The notes beneath the pieces are model-generated. The model worked only from the letters and a program-made list of their open reading frames with translations. It did not search any database and had not been told where the DNA came from. The translations under genes were made by a program, and so were the position numbers. From Kiloniella laminariae (lineage in GTDB: Bacteria > Pseudomonadota > Alphaproteobacteria > Kiloniellales > Kiloniellaceae), in the NCBI RefSeq assembly GCF_027214005.1, contig NZ_JAPWGY010000005.1, forward strand, positions 1-64,000: a stretch of 64,000 nucleotides of DNA. The letters run 5' to 3'. Below are positions 18,322-28,468 of this stretch, piece by piece; within the stretch, counting starts at the first letter, position 1; each line of letters starts with the position of its first letter.

Positions 18322-20325
18322 ATGACCGATCTTATATCAGCTGAGCTTGAATGGCGGGACAAGCACATACCCGTATCTAAAAAATTTAATGATATATATT
18401 TTTCGCTGGGGAATGGTCTGGAGGAAAGCCGTTTCGTTTTTCTGGGCGGCATTGGTGGGACAGATGCATGGAAAGATAAATCCAGTTTTGTTATTGCCGA
18501 AACCGGATTTGGTACAGGGTTAAATTTTCTTGCCACATGGCAGGCGTGGCGGAAAACCTCAACCCCGCACCAAAGGCTTCAGTTTATTTCCATTGAAGGG
18601 TATCCACTGCAACGGGCGCAGCTGGCGCAGGCTCATTCCAGTTGGCAAGAGCTGGATATATTCAGTAAGGCATTGCTGGATGTCTATCCGGAAGTCGCCC
18701 CGGGATTCCACCATCTGCAATTCGATGACGGGCGGGTTTCCCTCTTGCTTTTGTTTGGGGAGGCTAAAGAGATTCTTCCCCAATTCCATGGTAAGGTTGA
18801 CGCGTGGTATCTGGATGGGTTTTCCCCCAAAAAGAACCCGGAACTTTGGAACGAAGAGCTGTATAAATTGGTGGCCAGTACTGCAAGACCAGGGACGCGT
18901 TTAGCGACCTTCACGGCAGCTGGGCATGTCCGGCGCGGGTTGGCAGAAACCGGGTTCGCGATGGAGAAGGTCAAGGGATTTGCTCATAAACGTGAGCGTC
19001 TGATCGGTATCTTTCCCGAGAGCGCGACGACAGCAGAAACAAAAAGTCCAACGCCCTGGTTCAGCCTGCCCAAGCATGATTCACTCTCGAAAACTGTTGC
19101 TGTGATTGGCGGGGGGATTGCCGGGAATACCCTTGCTTATCATATGGCCCAAGCTGGGATAGAGGTAACCCTCTTTGACAGACAAGCCGAGTTGGCTCAG
19201 GGAGCTTCTGGTAACCCAGCAGCAATTTTTGAACCGAAACTGATGCGGCCCGGGACTCTATTGGGGCAATACCTTTCCTCGGCTTATCTCTACGCCTCCC
19301 GGTTTTATCGGGCGCTGGAACAAGAAAGTGGCGAAAGGTTATGGCACCATCAATGTGGTGCACTCAATCTTGTTCCCGATGAGAAAGAGCTGCTGCGCAG
19401 GCAGTCCTTTGAGCCGCAGAATGAATTGCCCGAGAAGTATTTTTCTCTGGTCACTGCCGCCGAGGCTTCAAAACTTGCTGGAATAGAAATCACGAAGCCA
19501 GCTTTGTGGTACCCAGAAGCAGGCTGTCTGGACACGGTGACACTTGCGCGGGCTTTGACGGCGAATGTGACTGTCAGATTGGGAACAGAAGTTATCGGTC
19601 TGAAACAGGGGGGGAGTGGCCCGGAAGGCAAATGGTTCCTACAACTGGCAGGGCACAGCAGGGATCTGGAGTTTGATGTTGTTGTTCTGGCCAATGCTTT
19701 TGAGGTGCGAAAGTTTTCCTGTGCGCAGGAATTGCAGATCTACATGAACCGGGGGCAGGTGACAGTCACTCCTGCGGCGAAGTTCAGTCCTGATATCAGA
19801 TGTATTGTCAGCGGGTCGGGCTATATAACGCCGCTGATCGAAGGAAAACATGTCCTTGGGGCGAGTTTTGAAAGGCTTGAAACCTTTGCCGAAGCTGAGG
19901 ACCGACGGATCGTCCCGGAAAGACATGAACAGAATCTTGCGCTGATCAGCGAGATGATTCCTGGCTTTGCAGCAGAGGTGGCTGTTGGGGAACTTCAGGG
20001 CAGAACCTCGGTAAGGGCAACGACGATGGACCGCTTCCCCTTTGTTGGGCCATTGCCAGTCTACGAAGATTACCTGAAATTCTATGCTGGCTTGAAAAAT
20101 GGGGCTGCTGGCAGAGACTGGCCAGAGCCTGTTTATTACCCGAACCTTTATGTCTCAGCTGGATATGGCTCCAGGGGGTTCGTCACAGCACCGATGATGG
20201 CGGATTACCTGACAGGCCTTATTTGTCGTGGTACTTCCCCGATCCCCGAAACTTTTATGACGGCTGTGCATCCGGGGCGTTTTACAATACGGGAACTTAA
20301 ACGCGACCAGATAAAGGATCAGTGA
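18322..20325 (+). CDS. mnmC: Bifunctional tRNA mnm5s2U34 biosynthesis protein MnmC
   Basis: Carries out the last two steps of mnm5s2U formation at tRNA position 34. The N-terminal third (MnmD) is a methyltransferase with AETGFGTGLNFL and the catalytic-loop motif YLDGFSPKKNPELW. The C-terminal two thirds are the FAD-dependent oxidoreductase, starting with VIGGGIAGNTLAYHMA and including a QGASGNPAAIFEPKL stretch. Length 667 is normal for the fused form. It stands alone and its stop is 15 bases from the converging hutC gene. Confidence 0.95.
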   Translation: MTDLISAELEWRDKHIPVSKKFNDIYFSLGNGLEESRFVFLGGIGGTDAWKDKSSFVIAETGFGTGLNFLATWQAWRKTSTPHQRLQFISIEGYPLQRAQLAQAHSSWQELDIFSKALLDVYPEVAPGFHHLQFDDGRVSLLLLFGEAKEILPQFHGKVDAWYLDGFSPKKNPELWNEELYKLVASTARPGTRLATFTAAGHVRRGLAETGFAMEKVKGFAHKRERLIGIFPESATTAETKSPTPWFSLPKHDSLSKTVAVIGGGIAGNTLAYHMAQAGIEVTLFDRQAELAQGASGNPAAIFEPKLMRPGTLLGQYLSSAYLYASRFYRALEQESGERLWHHQCGALNLVPDEKELLRRQSFEPQNELPEKYFSLVTAAEASKLAGIEITKPALWYPEAGCLDTVTLARALTANVTVRLGTEVIGLKQGGSGPEGKWFLQLAGHSRDLEFDVVVLANAFEVRKFSCAQELQIYMNRGQVTVTPAAKFSPDIRCIVSGSGYITPLIEGKHVLGASFERLETFAEAEDRRIVPERHEQNLALISEMIPGFAAEVAVGELQGRTSVRATTMDRFPFVGPLPVYEDYLKFYAGLKNGAAGRDWPEPVYYPNLYVSAGYGSRGFVTAPMMADYLTGLICRGTSPIPETFMTAVHPGRFTIRELKRDQIKDQ

Positions 20326-20340
20326 AGAGAGTGATCAAGG

Positions 20341-21063
20341 CTACCCCTGAAAGGTTCCCCCCAGACTGTATCGATCCCCGGGGTGCAGGAGCCTTGCATA
20401 GGTGACGGTCTTGCCCCCGGACCAGGTTCTTCGGCGCAGTAAAAGGCAGGGACTTTGTACCGGGATACCCAGCAAGACGGCCTGATCTGCTTCTGGAGCG
20501 ATTGCAGTAATGGTGTGTTCGGCGTTGCTCAAGGGTGCTGCTTTGATCAGGTAGTCATAGGGTGTAATATCCCGAAAATCCTGTTCAAGATAATCCGGGG
20601 CAACTGCCGGATTAACATAACGGTCTTCAAGCTGGATTGGTATCCCGTTTTCAAGGTGGAGAATAGTGGAATGAAATACTTTGCTTCCCAATTCGACTTC
20701 CAGCATACCGGCAATGTATGCCGTTGCTTTTTCTTCTGACATGAGGATTTGCTTGCTCGAATATTTGCCATTTCGAGAGCGTACTTCTTCGGCAATGCTG
20801 CGCAGGGACAGAACAGCGGATTGCGGTTTGGGCTCGGCAACAAAGGTTCCTGCCCCCTGTACCCGCATCAACCAGCCATCAGCCGTAAGTTCCCGAAGGG
20901 CACGGTGAATGGTCATGCGAGACATATCCAGACTGACTGTGAGTTCGTTTTCAGACGGAATCTGAAATCCGGGTTTCCAGTCACCGGACTGAATATGCTG
21001 GATAATGAGGTCCTTGACCTTCTGGTAAAGAGGGACCTTCTTTTCTTCGCTCCCAATGGACAT
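20341..21063 (-). CDS. hutC: Histidine-utilisation repressor HutC (GntR family)
   Basis: A 240-residue GntR-type regulator. The N-terminal winged helix-turn-helix covers residues 10-75 (IPSENELTVSLDMSRMTIHRAL). The C-terminal UTRA domain binds the effector, urocanate in known HutC proteins, and contains ENGIPIQLEDRYVNP, typical of HutC. It lies downstream of hutH and hutU on the same strand but separated by 211 bases that carry paired operator-like sites, so it likely has its own promoter. Confidence 0.92.
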   Translation of the reverse strand: MSIGSEEKKVPLYQKVKDLIIQHIQSGDWKPGFQIPSENELTVSLDMSRMTIHRALRELTADGWLMRVQGAGTFVAEPKPQSAVLSLRSIAEEVRSRNGKYSSKQILMSEEKATAYIAGMLEVELGSKVFHSTILHLENGIPIQLEDRYVNPAVAPDYLEQDFRDITPYDYLIKAAPLSNAEHTITAIAPEADQAVLLGIPVQSPCLLLRRRTWSGGKTVTYARLLHPGDRYSLGGTFQG

Positions 21064-21117
21064 ACTGGTGTTCCCACGCTTTAAGTTGCGTTTATATTAT
21101 TTATTTCTGGTATTTAA

Positions 21118-21178
21118 TGCATAGGAATACAGTGTATTTCCAGCAATATTTCAAAAAGCTGCCAAAAATACACTGTAT
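21118..21178 (-). promoter_or_regulatory. Probable hutC promoter with two palindromic sites
   Basis: Two copies of ATACA-N-TGTAT lie upstream of hutC at 21127-21137 and 21168-21178, with centres 41 bp apart (about four helical turns). The first, extended to AATACAGTGTATT, sits inside the spacer of a possible minus-strand promoter: -35 TTGCTG at 21141-21146, -10 TATGCA at 21118-21123, spacing 17. The half-sites match those of the hutU site (TGTAT and ATACA) but in everted order. The sites are seen; HutC or another regulator as the binder is inference. Confidence 0.55.
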
Positions 21179-21274
21179 CTTTTCATTCTATACCAAAATC
21201 AAACCACACAAAGTTGTCCAGAGCGGCGCTCTGCGAAATTGTTACAGTCCCCTTTTACGAGCCTTTTACGGGCC

Positions 21275-22810
21275 TCAGCTTGTCAGGCTTGGCAGGTAAT
21301 CTACCTTTGTCAGGCCGTTTAGTTCGCCATTCCAGATCAGGTCCGAAGCCAGTTCCAGGTCCCCCGAGAAATAACGATCTTTTTCGAAGAAGGGAACGTC
21401 TGCACGGATGCGGGCCATGACGCCTTCGAGAACCGCCGAGGTTTTCAACGGTTTGTGGAAATCAATTCCCTGAGCAGCTGAAAGCAGCTCAACCGCCAGT
21501 ACGCCTGCTGTATTCAGAGCCATATCAGACAACCTGCGCGCAGCAAAGGTTGCCATGGAGACATGATCTTCCTGGTTGGCTGATGTTGGAAGGCTGTCAA
21601 CACATGCAGGGTGTGCCAGGGATTTGTTTTCGGAAGCAAGGGCTGCTGCGGTTACCTGTGCGATCATGAAACCGGAATTCAGGCCGCTGCCAGCGACCAG
21701 GAAGGGGGGAAGGCCGGACATGGAACTGTCCATCAAGAGAGCAATTCGTCGTTCAGAGAGCGCCCCGATTTCAGCAATGGCCAAAGCCAGAACGTCAGAT
21801 GCCATGGCGATAGGTTCAGCATGGAAATTTCCACCAGAGAGAATGTCGCCTTCCAGAGAAAACACGAGCGGGTTATCAGAGACAGCGTTGGCTTCGCGTT
21901 CAAAAATAGTAGCAGCAAAGCGCATATGGTCCAGACAGGCCCCCAGTACCTGTGGCTGGCAGCGCAGGGAGTAGGGGTCCTGAACCTTGTCACAATCGGC
22001 GTGGCTTTGTTTGATTGGGCTGTTTGAGAGAATATCTCTGAAGACAGCGGCTATATCGGTTTGGCCGACCTGCCCGCGGGCTTCTTGAATGCGGGGATCA
22101 AAAGGAACATGAGATCCTTTGGCTGCCTCAACACTCAAAGCACCAGCCAAGGTCGCTGCTGTCATCAGGTTTTCTGTACGGAAGAGACCCAGGAGCGCAA
22201 GGGCTGTCGAGACCTGTGTGCCGTTGAGAAGGGCGAGACCTTCCTTGGGACCCAGAACCATTGGCTTGAGACCGATTTTTGCCAGACCCTCGGTTGCTGG
22301 AAGGATTTCTCCTTTGTAACGCACTTTTCCCGAGCCGATGATCGGTGCGGACATGTGCGCAAGAGGAGCCAAATCCCCAGATGCCCCAACTGATCCTTTT
22401 GAGGGGATGCAAGGGTAGAGCCCTTCGTTATAGAAGGCGATCAGATAATCAAGAACTTCCTGGCGAATGCCAGAAAAACCCTGAGCGAGCGAGGTTACTT
22501 TTAGGGCGAGGATCAACCGTACGGCTTCGTCATTCAGCAGGGGGCCCATGCCCGTACAGTGGGAGAGAACCAGGTTGCTTTGCAGTTCTTCGAGCTGGGC
22601 ATCGTCAATTCTGGTCTGGGCCAAACGGCCAAAACCGGTGTTGATGCCATAAACTGTTCGGCCATCACGCAAGACGGCACGGACGGTTTCTGTCGAGGCA
22701 TCCATCTTATCCTTGCAGCTGGGATCAAGCTGGATCTGTACCTGATCAAAGGTCACGGCGCGCAAGAGAGAAAGAGTCAGATGACGGGGTTTCAGGACCA
22801 GTGTTTTCAT
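21275..22810 (-). CDS. hutH: Histidine ammonia-lyase
   Basis: Converts L-histidine to urocanate and ammonia, the first step of histidine breakdown. Length is 511 residues. The catalytic MIO cofactor forms from Ala-Ser-Gly at 143-145 within [15 protein letters not shown]. The N-terminal YGINTGFG motif is also present. Its start codon overlaps the end of hutU by four bases. hutI and the later hut genes are not in this window. Confidence 0.97.
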   Translation of the reverse strand: MKTLVLKPRHLTLSLLRAVTFDQVQIQLDPSCKDKMDASTETVRAVLRDGRTVYGINTGFGRLAQTRIDDAQLEELQSNLVLSHCTGMGPLLNDEAVRLILALKVTSLAQGFSGIRQEVLDYLIAFYNEGLYPCIPSKGSVGASGDLAPLAHMSAPIIGSGKVRYKGEILPATEGLAKIGLKPMVLGPKEGLALLNGTQVSTALALLGLFRTENLMTAATLAGALSVEAAKGSHVPFDPRIQEARGQVGQTDIAAVFRDILSNSPIKQSHADCDKVQDPYSLRCQPQVLGACLDHMRFAATIFEREANAVSDNPLVFSLEGDILSGGNFHAEPIAMASDVLALAIAEIGALSERRIALLMDSSMSGLPPFLVAGSGLNSGFMIAQVTAAALASENKSLAHPACVDSLPTSANQEDHVSMATFAARRLSDMALNTAGVLAVELLSAAQGIDFHKPLKTSAVLEGVMARIRADVPFFEKDRYFSGDLELASDLIWNGELNGLTKVDYLPSLTS

Positions 22811-24471
22811 TTACCTGACTCCATTGGCAGGTTGAGGTTATGTTCGCGGGCGCAGTCTTTGGCAATTTGATAACCGGCATCGGCATGACGCATCACGCCG
22901 GTAGCCGGGTCATTCCAGAGAACACGTCCAACCCGTTTGTCGGCTTCTTCGCTACCGTCACAGCAGACCACCATGCCGGAATGTTGGGAGAAGCCCATGC
23001 CGACACCGCCGCCGTGATGCAGAGAAACCCAAGTGGCACCACTCGCCGTATTGAGCATGGCGTTGAGCAGAGGCCAGTCGGAGACGGCATCGGAACCATC
23101 CATCATGCTTTCGGTTTCCCGGTTCGGGCTGGCAACAGACCCTGAATCAAGGTGGTCACGACCAATAACCACCGGGGCTGACAACTCACCATTGCGCACC
23201 ATTTCGTTGAAGGCGAGGCCGAGCTTGTGTCGTTGGCCCAGACCAACCCAGCAAATGCGGGCAGGCAGACCCTGGAAGTGAATGCGTTCGCGCGCCATGT
23301 CGAGCCAGTTGTGTAGATGAGGATCATCGGGAATGAGCTCTTTTACCTTCTGGTCGGTTTTGTAGATATCCTCGGGATCGCCAGATAGAGCAGCCCAACG
23401 GAAAGGACCGACGCCCCGACAGAAGAGCGGGCGGATATAGGCCGGAACGAAGCCAGGGAAGTCAAAGGCGTCTTCCACTCCTTCTTCCAGTGCCATCTGA
23501 CGGATATTATTTCCGTAATCGACAGTCGGGATACCTTGTGCATGGAAATCGAGCATGGCACGAACCTGAATGGCCATGGATTTTTTTGCAGCAGAGGTCG
23601 TGCCTTTGGGATCTTTAACCGAACGCTCACAGTATTCTGCCCAGCTCCAGCCAAGTGGCAGATATCCGTTCAGGGGATCATGAGCCGAAGTCTGGTCGGT
23701 AACAATATCAGGTTTGATACCGCGTTTCACCAGTTCCGGGAAGATTTCAGCTGCGTTGCCCAGAAGACCAACAGAAACGGCTTTTTTGTTGGCAACGGCA
23801 TCGTCGATCATCTTAAGAGCTTCATCAAGGCTTGCTGTCTTCTTGTCGAGATAGCCAGTACGGAGCCGCATATCGATCCGGCTTTCCTGGCATTCAACGG
23901 CGAGCATGGAGGCTCCAGCCATCGTCGCAGCCAGAGGTTGGGCACCCCCCATGCCGCCAAGGCCGCCAGTCAGGATCCAGCGTCCAGACAAATCACCGCC
24001 AAAGTGCTGACGCCCAGCTTCGACAAATGTTTCATAAGTTCCCTGAACAATGCCCTGGCTGCCAATATAGATCCAGGAACCAGCGGTCATCTGGCCATAC
24101 ATCATCAAACCGGCTTTATCGAGTTTGTTGAAATGCTCCCAGTTTGCCCAGTTTGGTACCAGGTTGGAGTTGGCAATCAGAACGCGCGGGGCGTTTTCGT
24201 GGGTCTGAAAGACGCCGACAGGTTTACCGGATTGTACCAGAAGTGTCTGGTCATCCTGAAGGTTTTGCAGGCTTTCAACTATCTTGTCATAACATTCCCA
24301 GTTTCGCGCAGCACGTCCGATACCACCGTAGACAACCAGATCTTCCGGGCGTTCAGCGACGTCAGGGTCCAGATTGTTCATCAGCATGCGAAGCGGGGCT
24401 TCGCTCAACCAGCTCTGGCAAGAAAGTTCTGTGCCGTGAGGGGCGCGGATGGTGCGCGTATTTTTTTTCAT
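22807..24471 (-). CDS. hutU: Urocanate hydratase
   Basis: Converts urocanate to imidazolone propionate, using tightly bound NAD. Length is 554 residues. Family regions include [48 protein letters not shown] and the C-terminal [17 protein letters not shown]. First gene of the hut run, with hutH overlapping its end. GGAG precedes the ATG and a promoter with an embedded operator is upstream. Confidence 0.97.
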   Translation of the reverse strand: MKKNTRTIRAPHGTELSCQSWLSEAPLRMLMNNLDPDVAERPEDLVVYGGIGRAARNWECYDKIVESLQNLQDDQTLLVQSGKPVGVFQTHENAPRVLIANSNLVPNWANWEHFNKLDKAGLMMYGQMTAGSWIYIGSQGIVQGTYETFVEAGRQHFGGDLSGRWILTGGLGGMGGAQPLAATMAGASMLAVECQESRIDMRLRTGYLDKKTASLDEALKMIDDAVANKKAVSVGLLGNAAEIFPELVKRGIKPDIVTDQTSAHDPLNGYLPLGWSWAEYCERSVKDPKGTTSAAKKSMAIQVRAMLDFHAQGIPTVDYGNNIRQMALEEGVEDAFDFPGFVPAYIRPLFCRGVGPFRWAALSGDPEDIYKTDQKVKELIPDDPHLHNWLDMARERIHFQGLPARICWVGLGQRHKLGLAFNEMVRNGELSAPVVIGRDHLDSGSVASPNRETESMMDGSDAVSDWPLLNAMLNTASGATWVSLHHGGGVGMGFSQHSGMVVCCDGSEEADKRVGRVLWNDPATGVMRHADAGYQIAKDCAREHNLNLPMESGK

Positions 24472-24498
24472 GATTTCAGCTCCACATTATGTCTGTAC

Positions 24499-24526
24499 AA
24501 ATTAACTTGTATATACATCTTGTCAA
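24499..24526 (-). promoter_or_regulatory. hutU promoter with embedded HutC-type operator
   Basis: On the minus strand there is a perfect -35 TTGACA (24521-24526), a 16-base spacer and a -10-like TAATTT (24499-24504). The spacer contains the perfect palindrome TGTATATACA (24508-24517), which agrees with the known HutC operator core of pseudomonads. Binding there would cover RNA polymerase contacts, so repression relieved by urocanate is expected. Confidence 0.75.
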
Positions 24527-24623
24527 GAGGGTGAAATTTGCTGGTGTTTTGGGGGATAGTATGAAAACTGTTAAGGTTGTTAAGTCGCTGTAATAATCAC
24601 TATTTATCTAGACCGGGGTTGGC

Positions 24624-25727
24624 GTGATTCAGGAATCAAAAGAAAGAAAAAAACAGAGAATCGCATTTGTCGCTGACGCGGGTTGGGCAGATGCCCGGAT
24701 TGTGCCCCTGCCAGTTGATGCCTCGGCCAGAGCCTATTACAGGCTGTCACGAGCAAAGGGGCCGGAACAGGCGCAGGAAACCACGATACTTATGGATGCA
24801 CCGCCTGGAATAGCGGAACCCGTCGAGGTCTTTGCCCAGGTGGCTCGCCACTTGCTGATGTGCGGTATTTCCACGCCGGTTATTTATCGTGAAGATATTG
24901 CACAGGGTTTTTTGTTGCTGGAAGACTTTGGAGATCTGACCTATGCCAGGCTTCTGCAATCCGGTGCCGATGAGGTCCGGCTTTATGAGCTGGCGGTTGA
25001 GGTCCTTGCAACCATGCATTCTGCACCGGAAATAACAGAGATTAACATGCCGCCCTATGATCTGGACTTTCTGGTGCGAGAGGCATTGATCATGGCGGAC
25101 TGGTATTTGCCGGCTGTTATGGGGGCGGGCTTGTCTTCAAAAGCTCGCCAGGCTTATGTGGATGCATGGAAAGAAGTTATCCTGGGACCTGCTGCATTGC
25201 CAGAGACACTCGTCCTTCGCGATTTTCATGTTGATAATCTCATGATCCTTGAGGGGCGTTCAGGTGTTAAGAGTTGCGGGCTTCTGGATTTTCAAACTGC
25301 GCGGATTGGCTCGCCCCCTTATGACCTGATGTCGCTGGTTGAGGATGCCCGTAGAGATATCAGTCTTGATCTGAGAGAGCAGATGATTGCCCGCTATTTC
25401 ACCCTTATGGGGGATGAGTATTCCAGTGATGAAAGCCGTCAGAATTTTATGTGCTGGTATCGAATTCTGGCTGCGCAACGCCATGCCAAGGTCGCTGGTC
25501 TGTTTTCCAGGCTGTACGCCCGAGATTCCAAGCCAGGATATCTGAAGCATCTGCCAAGGGTTCTGCGTTTACTGTCCGAAGCATTGTCCTATGAGGCTCT
25601 CAAGCCGGTACAAGGCTGGTTTTCTGAATACTGCCCGGATTATCAAAAGGAATATGGTTATCCTGACAGCCGGATAATTATAGAGGCTGCTGCGCAAACA
25701 GAGAAGTTGGGATTGATGCTCAAGTAA
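24624..25727 (+). CDS. AmgK-like sugar kinase (aminoglycoside phosphotransferase fold)
   Basis: A 367-residue kinase of the group related to AmgK, which phosphorylates the anomeric position of MurNAc and GlcNAc during cell-wall recycling. Motifs are DASARAYYRL near the N-terminus, LVLRDFHVDNLMIL (HxDxxN catalytic loop) and GLLDFQTARIGSPPYDL (metal-binding Asp). GTG start. The usual partner murU and the usual neighbour tsaE are absent; pdxY follows 56 bases later. The substrate is inferred from the family only. Confidence 0.75.
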   Translation: MIQESKERKKQRIAFVADAGWADARIVPLPVDASARAYYRLSRAKGPEQAQETTILMDAPPGIAEPVEVFAQVARHLLMCGISTPVIYREDIAQGFLLLEDFGDLTYARLLQSGADEVRLYELAVEVLATMHSAPEITEINMPPYDLDFLVREALIMADWYLPAVMGAGLSSKARQAYVDAWKEVILGPAALPETLVLRDFHVDNLMILEGRSGVKSCGLLDFQTARIGSPPYDLMSLVEDARRDISLDLREQMIARYFTLMGDEYSSDESRQNFMCWYRILAAQRHAKVAGLFSRLYARDSKPGYLKHLPRVLRLLSEALSYEALKPVQGWFSEYCPDYQKEYGYPDSRIIIEAAAQTEKLGLMLK

Positions 25728-25783
25728 TGTTTTACAAGATCTGCCCGAAGTTGTTTTGTGGGTACTGAGTTTTTGGAGAAAAT

Positions 25784-26662
25784 ATGCCGTCACTTATATC
25801 TGTCCAGTCCCAGGTTTGTTTCGGTCATGTTGGAAATTCGGCAGCAACTTTTCCCCTGCAGCTTCTTGGAATTGATGTGCACGCTGTGCCGACAACATTG
25901 CTGTCCAACCATCCGGCGCATCCGAGTGTTTACGGACGTGAGATAGAGGCCGAATTACTGGAAGATCTATTGAAAGGTCTGTCCGAGCGCGGGGCGTTTG
26001 CCAGAAGTTCTGGACTATTAAGCGGTTATCTTACTTCAGTGGCAAACGGAGATGTTCTGGTCAGGGCGCTGAAGGATTACAAAAAACAAAATCCAAAGGG
26101 GGTCTATATTCTTGATCCTGTAATGGGGGATCAGGGGAGCGGGCTCTTTGTCCGGGAGGGCATTCCCGATTTGATTGCTGATCAACTCCTTCCGCTGGCG
26201 GATATCATTACCCCGAACAAATTTGAGTTTGAAATTCTGGTTGGTGCAAAGGCGGCGGGTTATCCTGAAATGATTTCTCTTGCCCGGTCCTTGATGATTG
26301 CCCAGTCCATTAACTGTGTCGTTATCACGTCAGCGAATGCCTCTGTTGAGGAGGGGCGAAATACAGAAAGTGGTCAGCAAGGTCGAACGGCGGTTCTTGT
26401 GATTAAAAAGAACAGCGCCTGGTTATTAGAGACCCCGCTTTTTGATCAGCATTTTTCCGGTACAGGTGACCTTTTTGCATCAATACTGGTTGGCTGGGTC
26501 TTGAAAGGTGACGCTGTCGAGGTTGCTGCTCAACGGGCAGTAACAGCAGTTTATGCTATCCTTAAGCAGACAACTGCGTCGGGTTCAGCGGAGTTGAATT
26601 TAATAACAAATTATAAGTGTATATTTAAAAGTGGCGATTTATTCACACTTAAAATTGTGTGA
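25784..26662 (+). CDS. pdxY: Pyridoxal kinase
   Basis: Phosphorylates pyridoxal to pyridoxal 5'-phosphate in the B6 salvage route. Motifs are ISVQSQVCFGHVGNSAA at the N-terminus, the YILDPVMGD stretch, ITPNKFEFEILVG, and FSGTGDLFASIL with the catalytic Asp. The length of 292 fits the family. The last 25 residues are AT-rich coded and poorly conserved in type. It follows the AmgK-like gene and precedes a long AT-rich gap. Confidence 0.9.
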   Translation: MPSLISVQSQVCFGHVGNSAATFPLQLLGIDVHAVPTTLLSNHPAHPSVYGREIEAELLEDLLKGLSERGAFARSSGLLSGYLTSVANGDVLVRALKDYKKQNPKGVYILDPVMGDQGSGLFVREGIPDLIADQLLPLADIITPNKFEFEILVGAKAAGYPEMISLARSLMIAQSINCVVITSANASVEEGRNTESGQQGRTAVLVIKKNSAWLLETPLFDQHFSGTGDLFASILVGWVLKGDAVEVAAQRAVTAVYAILKQTTASGSAELNLITNYKCIFKSGDLFTLKIV

Positions 26663-26990
26663 TATGATTGTGTTTTAGCCACTGATTTCTGAGATGAAAG
26701 AGCAGAAAACACGTGTGCACAGAAAAATGTTTTAAAAAAATCTCTAAATTCAAATTACATATAATACAATTATATCAATTGTTTGTTCTGGTTTCTCGTT
26801 TTAATTCCTGTGAAGTTTTTGCAGTTTATTTTATTGAACCTCATATACAACAATATATATGTGTAAATAAATAATTTTTTATCACGCCCTCTTGTATTTT
26901 TCTGGAAACGTGTCATTTATTTACCAGTGACATGATGTGGTATAGAAAAAATAACACCATATTTTTGTGTTGAATGTGTGAGAGGGTACT
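26663..26990 (+). promoter_or_regulatory. AT-rich leader upstream of the sulfur-assimilation genes
   Basis: This 328-base gap is markedly AT-rich. It contains two inverted repeats that could be operators: ACAATT-N5-AATTGT (26766-26782) and AACAC-N9-GTGTT (26953-26971). The second lies about 20 bases before the cysG start, near the ribosome-binding site GAGAGG. I see no riboswitch fold, no coding frame worth calling, and no clear terminator for pdxY. Confidence 0.4.
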
Positions 26991-28442
26991 ATGGATCACT
27001 TTCCGATTTTCCTGTCCCTGAAGGGGCAGAGGGTCATTCTGGTTGGCGGGGGAGAACTCGCGACCAGAAAATTGCGCCTGCTGAGAAAAGCAGAAGCAGC
27101 TGTTACCGTGATTGCTCCCTCCGCTTGCACAGAAATTCTTGAACTGGTCGAGCAGGGCGTTGTCGGTTATCAGGAACGGAAGTTCAAGGACGAAGATCTG
27201 AACGGTGCGTCCCTGGTTTTTGCCGCGACGGATATTGAAGAAGTCGATACAGCTGTTAGCCAGGCTGCGCGTCAGCGTGGTGTCAAGGTGAATGCGGTGG
27301 ATCGACCAGAGCTTTCAGATTTTATTATGCCGGCGATTGTTGACCGGTCCCCAATTGTAATTGGTATATCCAGTGGTGGATCCGCCCCGATCCTGGCGCG
27401 GAATCTCCGCGAAAAGATTGAGGGACTCTTGCCGCCTGCACTGGGGCGTCTTGCCTCTTTTGCTGATAGCTTTCGCGGAGCCGTAAAAGGCACGATCACC
27501 AGTGGCGGTGATCGCCGCAGGTTCTGGGAAAACTTTTTTGATGGCCCTGTTGCGGAATCCGTTCTTGCAGGCCGTGAGGTTTTTGCCCGGGAACGGATGC
27601 TTGGCCTGATAAACCTGAACTGGAAAGAAAAGAACGCTGCTGGCCATGTTGCAATTGTTGGGGCTGGTCCTGGAGATCCGGATCTTCTGACATTTCGGGC
27701 CATGCGCTTTATGCAGCAGGCTGATGTCGTGGTCTATGATCGCCTGATCAGTGATGAGATCCTGGATTATGTCCGCCGGGATGCCGACAGGATCTATGTT
27801 GGCAAAGGACCGGGGAACCACAGCAAGACCCAGGACGAAATCAACGACATTCTGGTGCAAGAGGCCAGTAAAGGTCTGCGTGTGGTCAGGTTGAAGGGCG
27901 GCGATCCCTTTGTCTTTGGCCGTGGTGGCGAGGAAATGGAAGTTTTGCAAGCTGCTGGGATCGAAGTCGATATCGTCCCTGGTATTACAGCTGCAATTGG
28001 CTGTGCCGCAGCTGCGGCTGTACCTCTGACACATCGGGACCATGCATCGATGGTGACATTTGTTGCCGGACAGAATGGCGATGGCATTGCCGAAGCAGAC
28101 TGGAGCGGATTGGCCAATTCCCGGCAGACACTGGTTTTCTATATGGGTGTTTCCAAGGCAAACAATATTTCAGCCAAGCTGATGTTGAACGGCCTTTCGG
28201 GTGAAACGCCGGTTGCAATCATCGAAAACGGTACTCGACCAGATCAACGGGTGCTTCCTGGAAAACTCTCCGGTTTGGGAGAGCTGACAGAAAACAGCGC
28301 GATTACGGGGCCGGCCTTGATTGTTATCGGCTCGGTGGCCGCGTTTGCCCGTCAACAGGACCTGCGCCAGTTTGCGACTGAATATCTTGAAAATAACAAG
28401 GCTTCCTCCAGCGAGAGAGAAGTGGCTGTCGCCAGGCTTTGA
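26991..28442 (+). CDS. cysG: Siroheme synthase CysG
   Basis: Makes siroheme, the cofactor of sulfite reductase, from uroporphyrinogen III. The N-terminal domain (about 1-210) is the NAD-dependent dehydrogenase/ferrochelatase, with VILVGGGELATRKLRLL and the ISSGGSAPILARNLRE motif. The C-terminal domain is the SAM-dependent methyltransferase, with VGAGPGDPDLLTFRA, VVVYDRLIS and VVRLKGGDPFVFGRGGEE. Both halves are intact at 483 residues. First gene of the sulfur group. Confidence 0.97.
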   Translation: MDHFPIFLSLKGQRVILVGGGELATRKLRLLRKAEAAVTVIAPSACTEILELVEQGVVGYQERKFKDEDLNGASLVFAATDIEEVDTAVSQAARQRGVKVNAVDRPELSDFIMPAIVDRSPIVIGISSGGSAPILARNLREKIEGLLPPALGRLASFADSFRGAVKGTITSGGDRRRFWENFFDGPVAESVLAGREVFARERMLGLINLNWKEKNAAGHVAIVGAGPGDPDLLTFRAMRFMQQADVVVYDRLISDEILDYVRRDADRIYVGKGPGNHSKTQDEINDILVQEASKGLRVVRLKGGDPFVFGRGGEEMEVLQAAGIEVDIVPGITAAIGCAAAAAVPLTHRDHASMVTFVAGQNGDGIAEADWSGLANSRQTLVFYMGVSKANNISAKLMLNGLSGETPVAIIENGTRPDQRVLPGKLSGLGELTENSAITGPALIVIGSVAAFARQQDLRQFATEYLENNKASSSEREVAVARL

Positions 28443-28468
28443 GCCGCGACGTCGAGGAGAGAAAAACG

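Noticed and set aside
26663-26990. Possible riboswitch before cysG
   Set aside because: I looked for SAM or cobalamin riboswitch boxes and saw none; only short inverted repeats are present.
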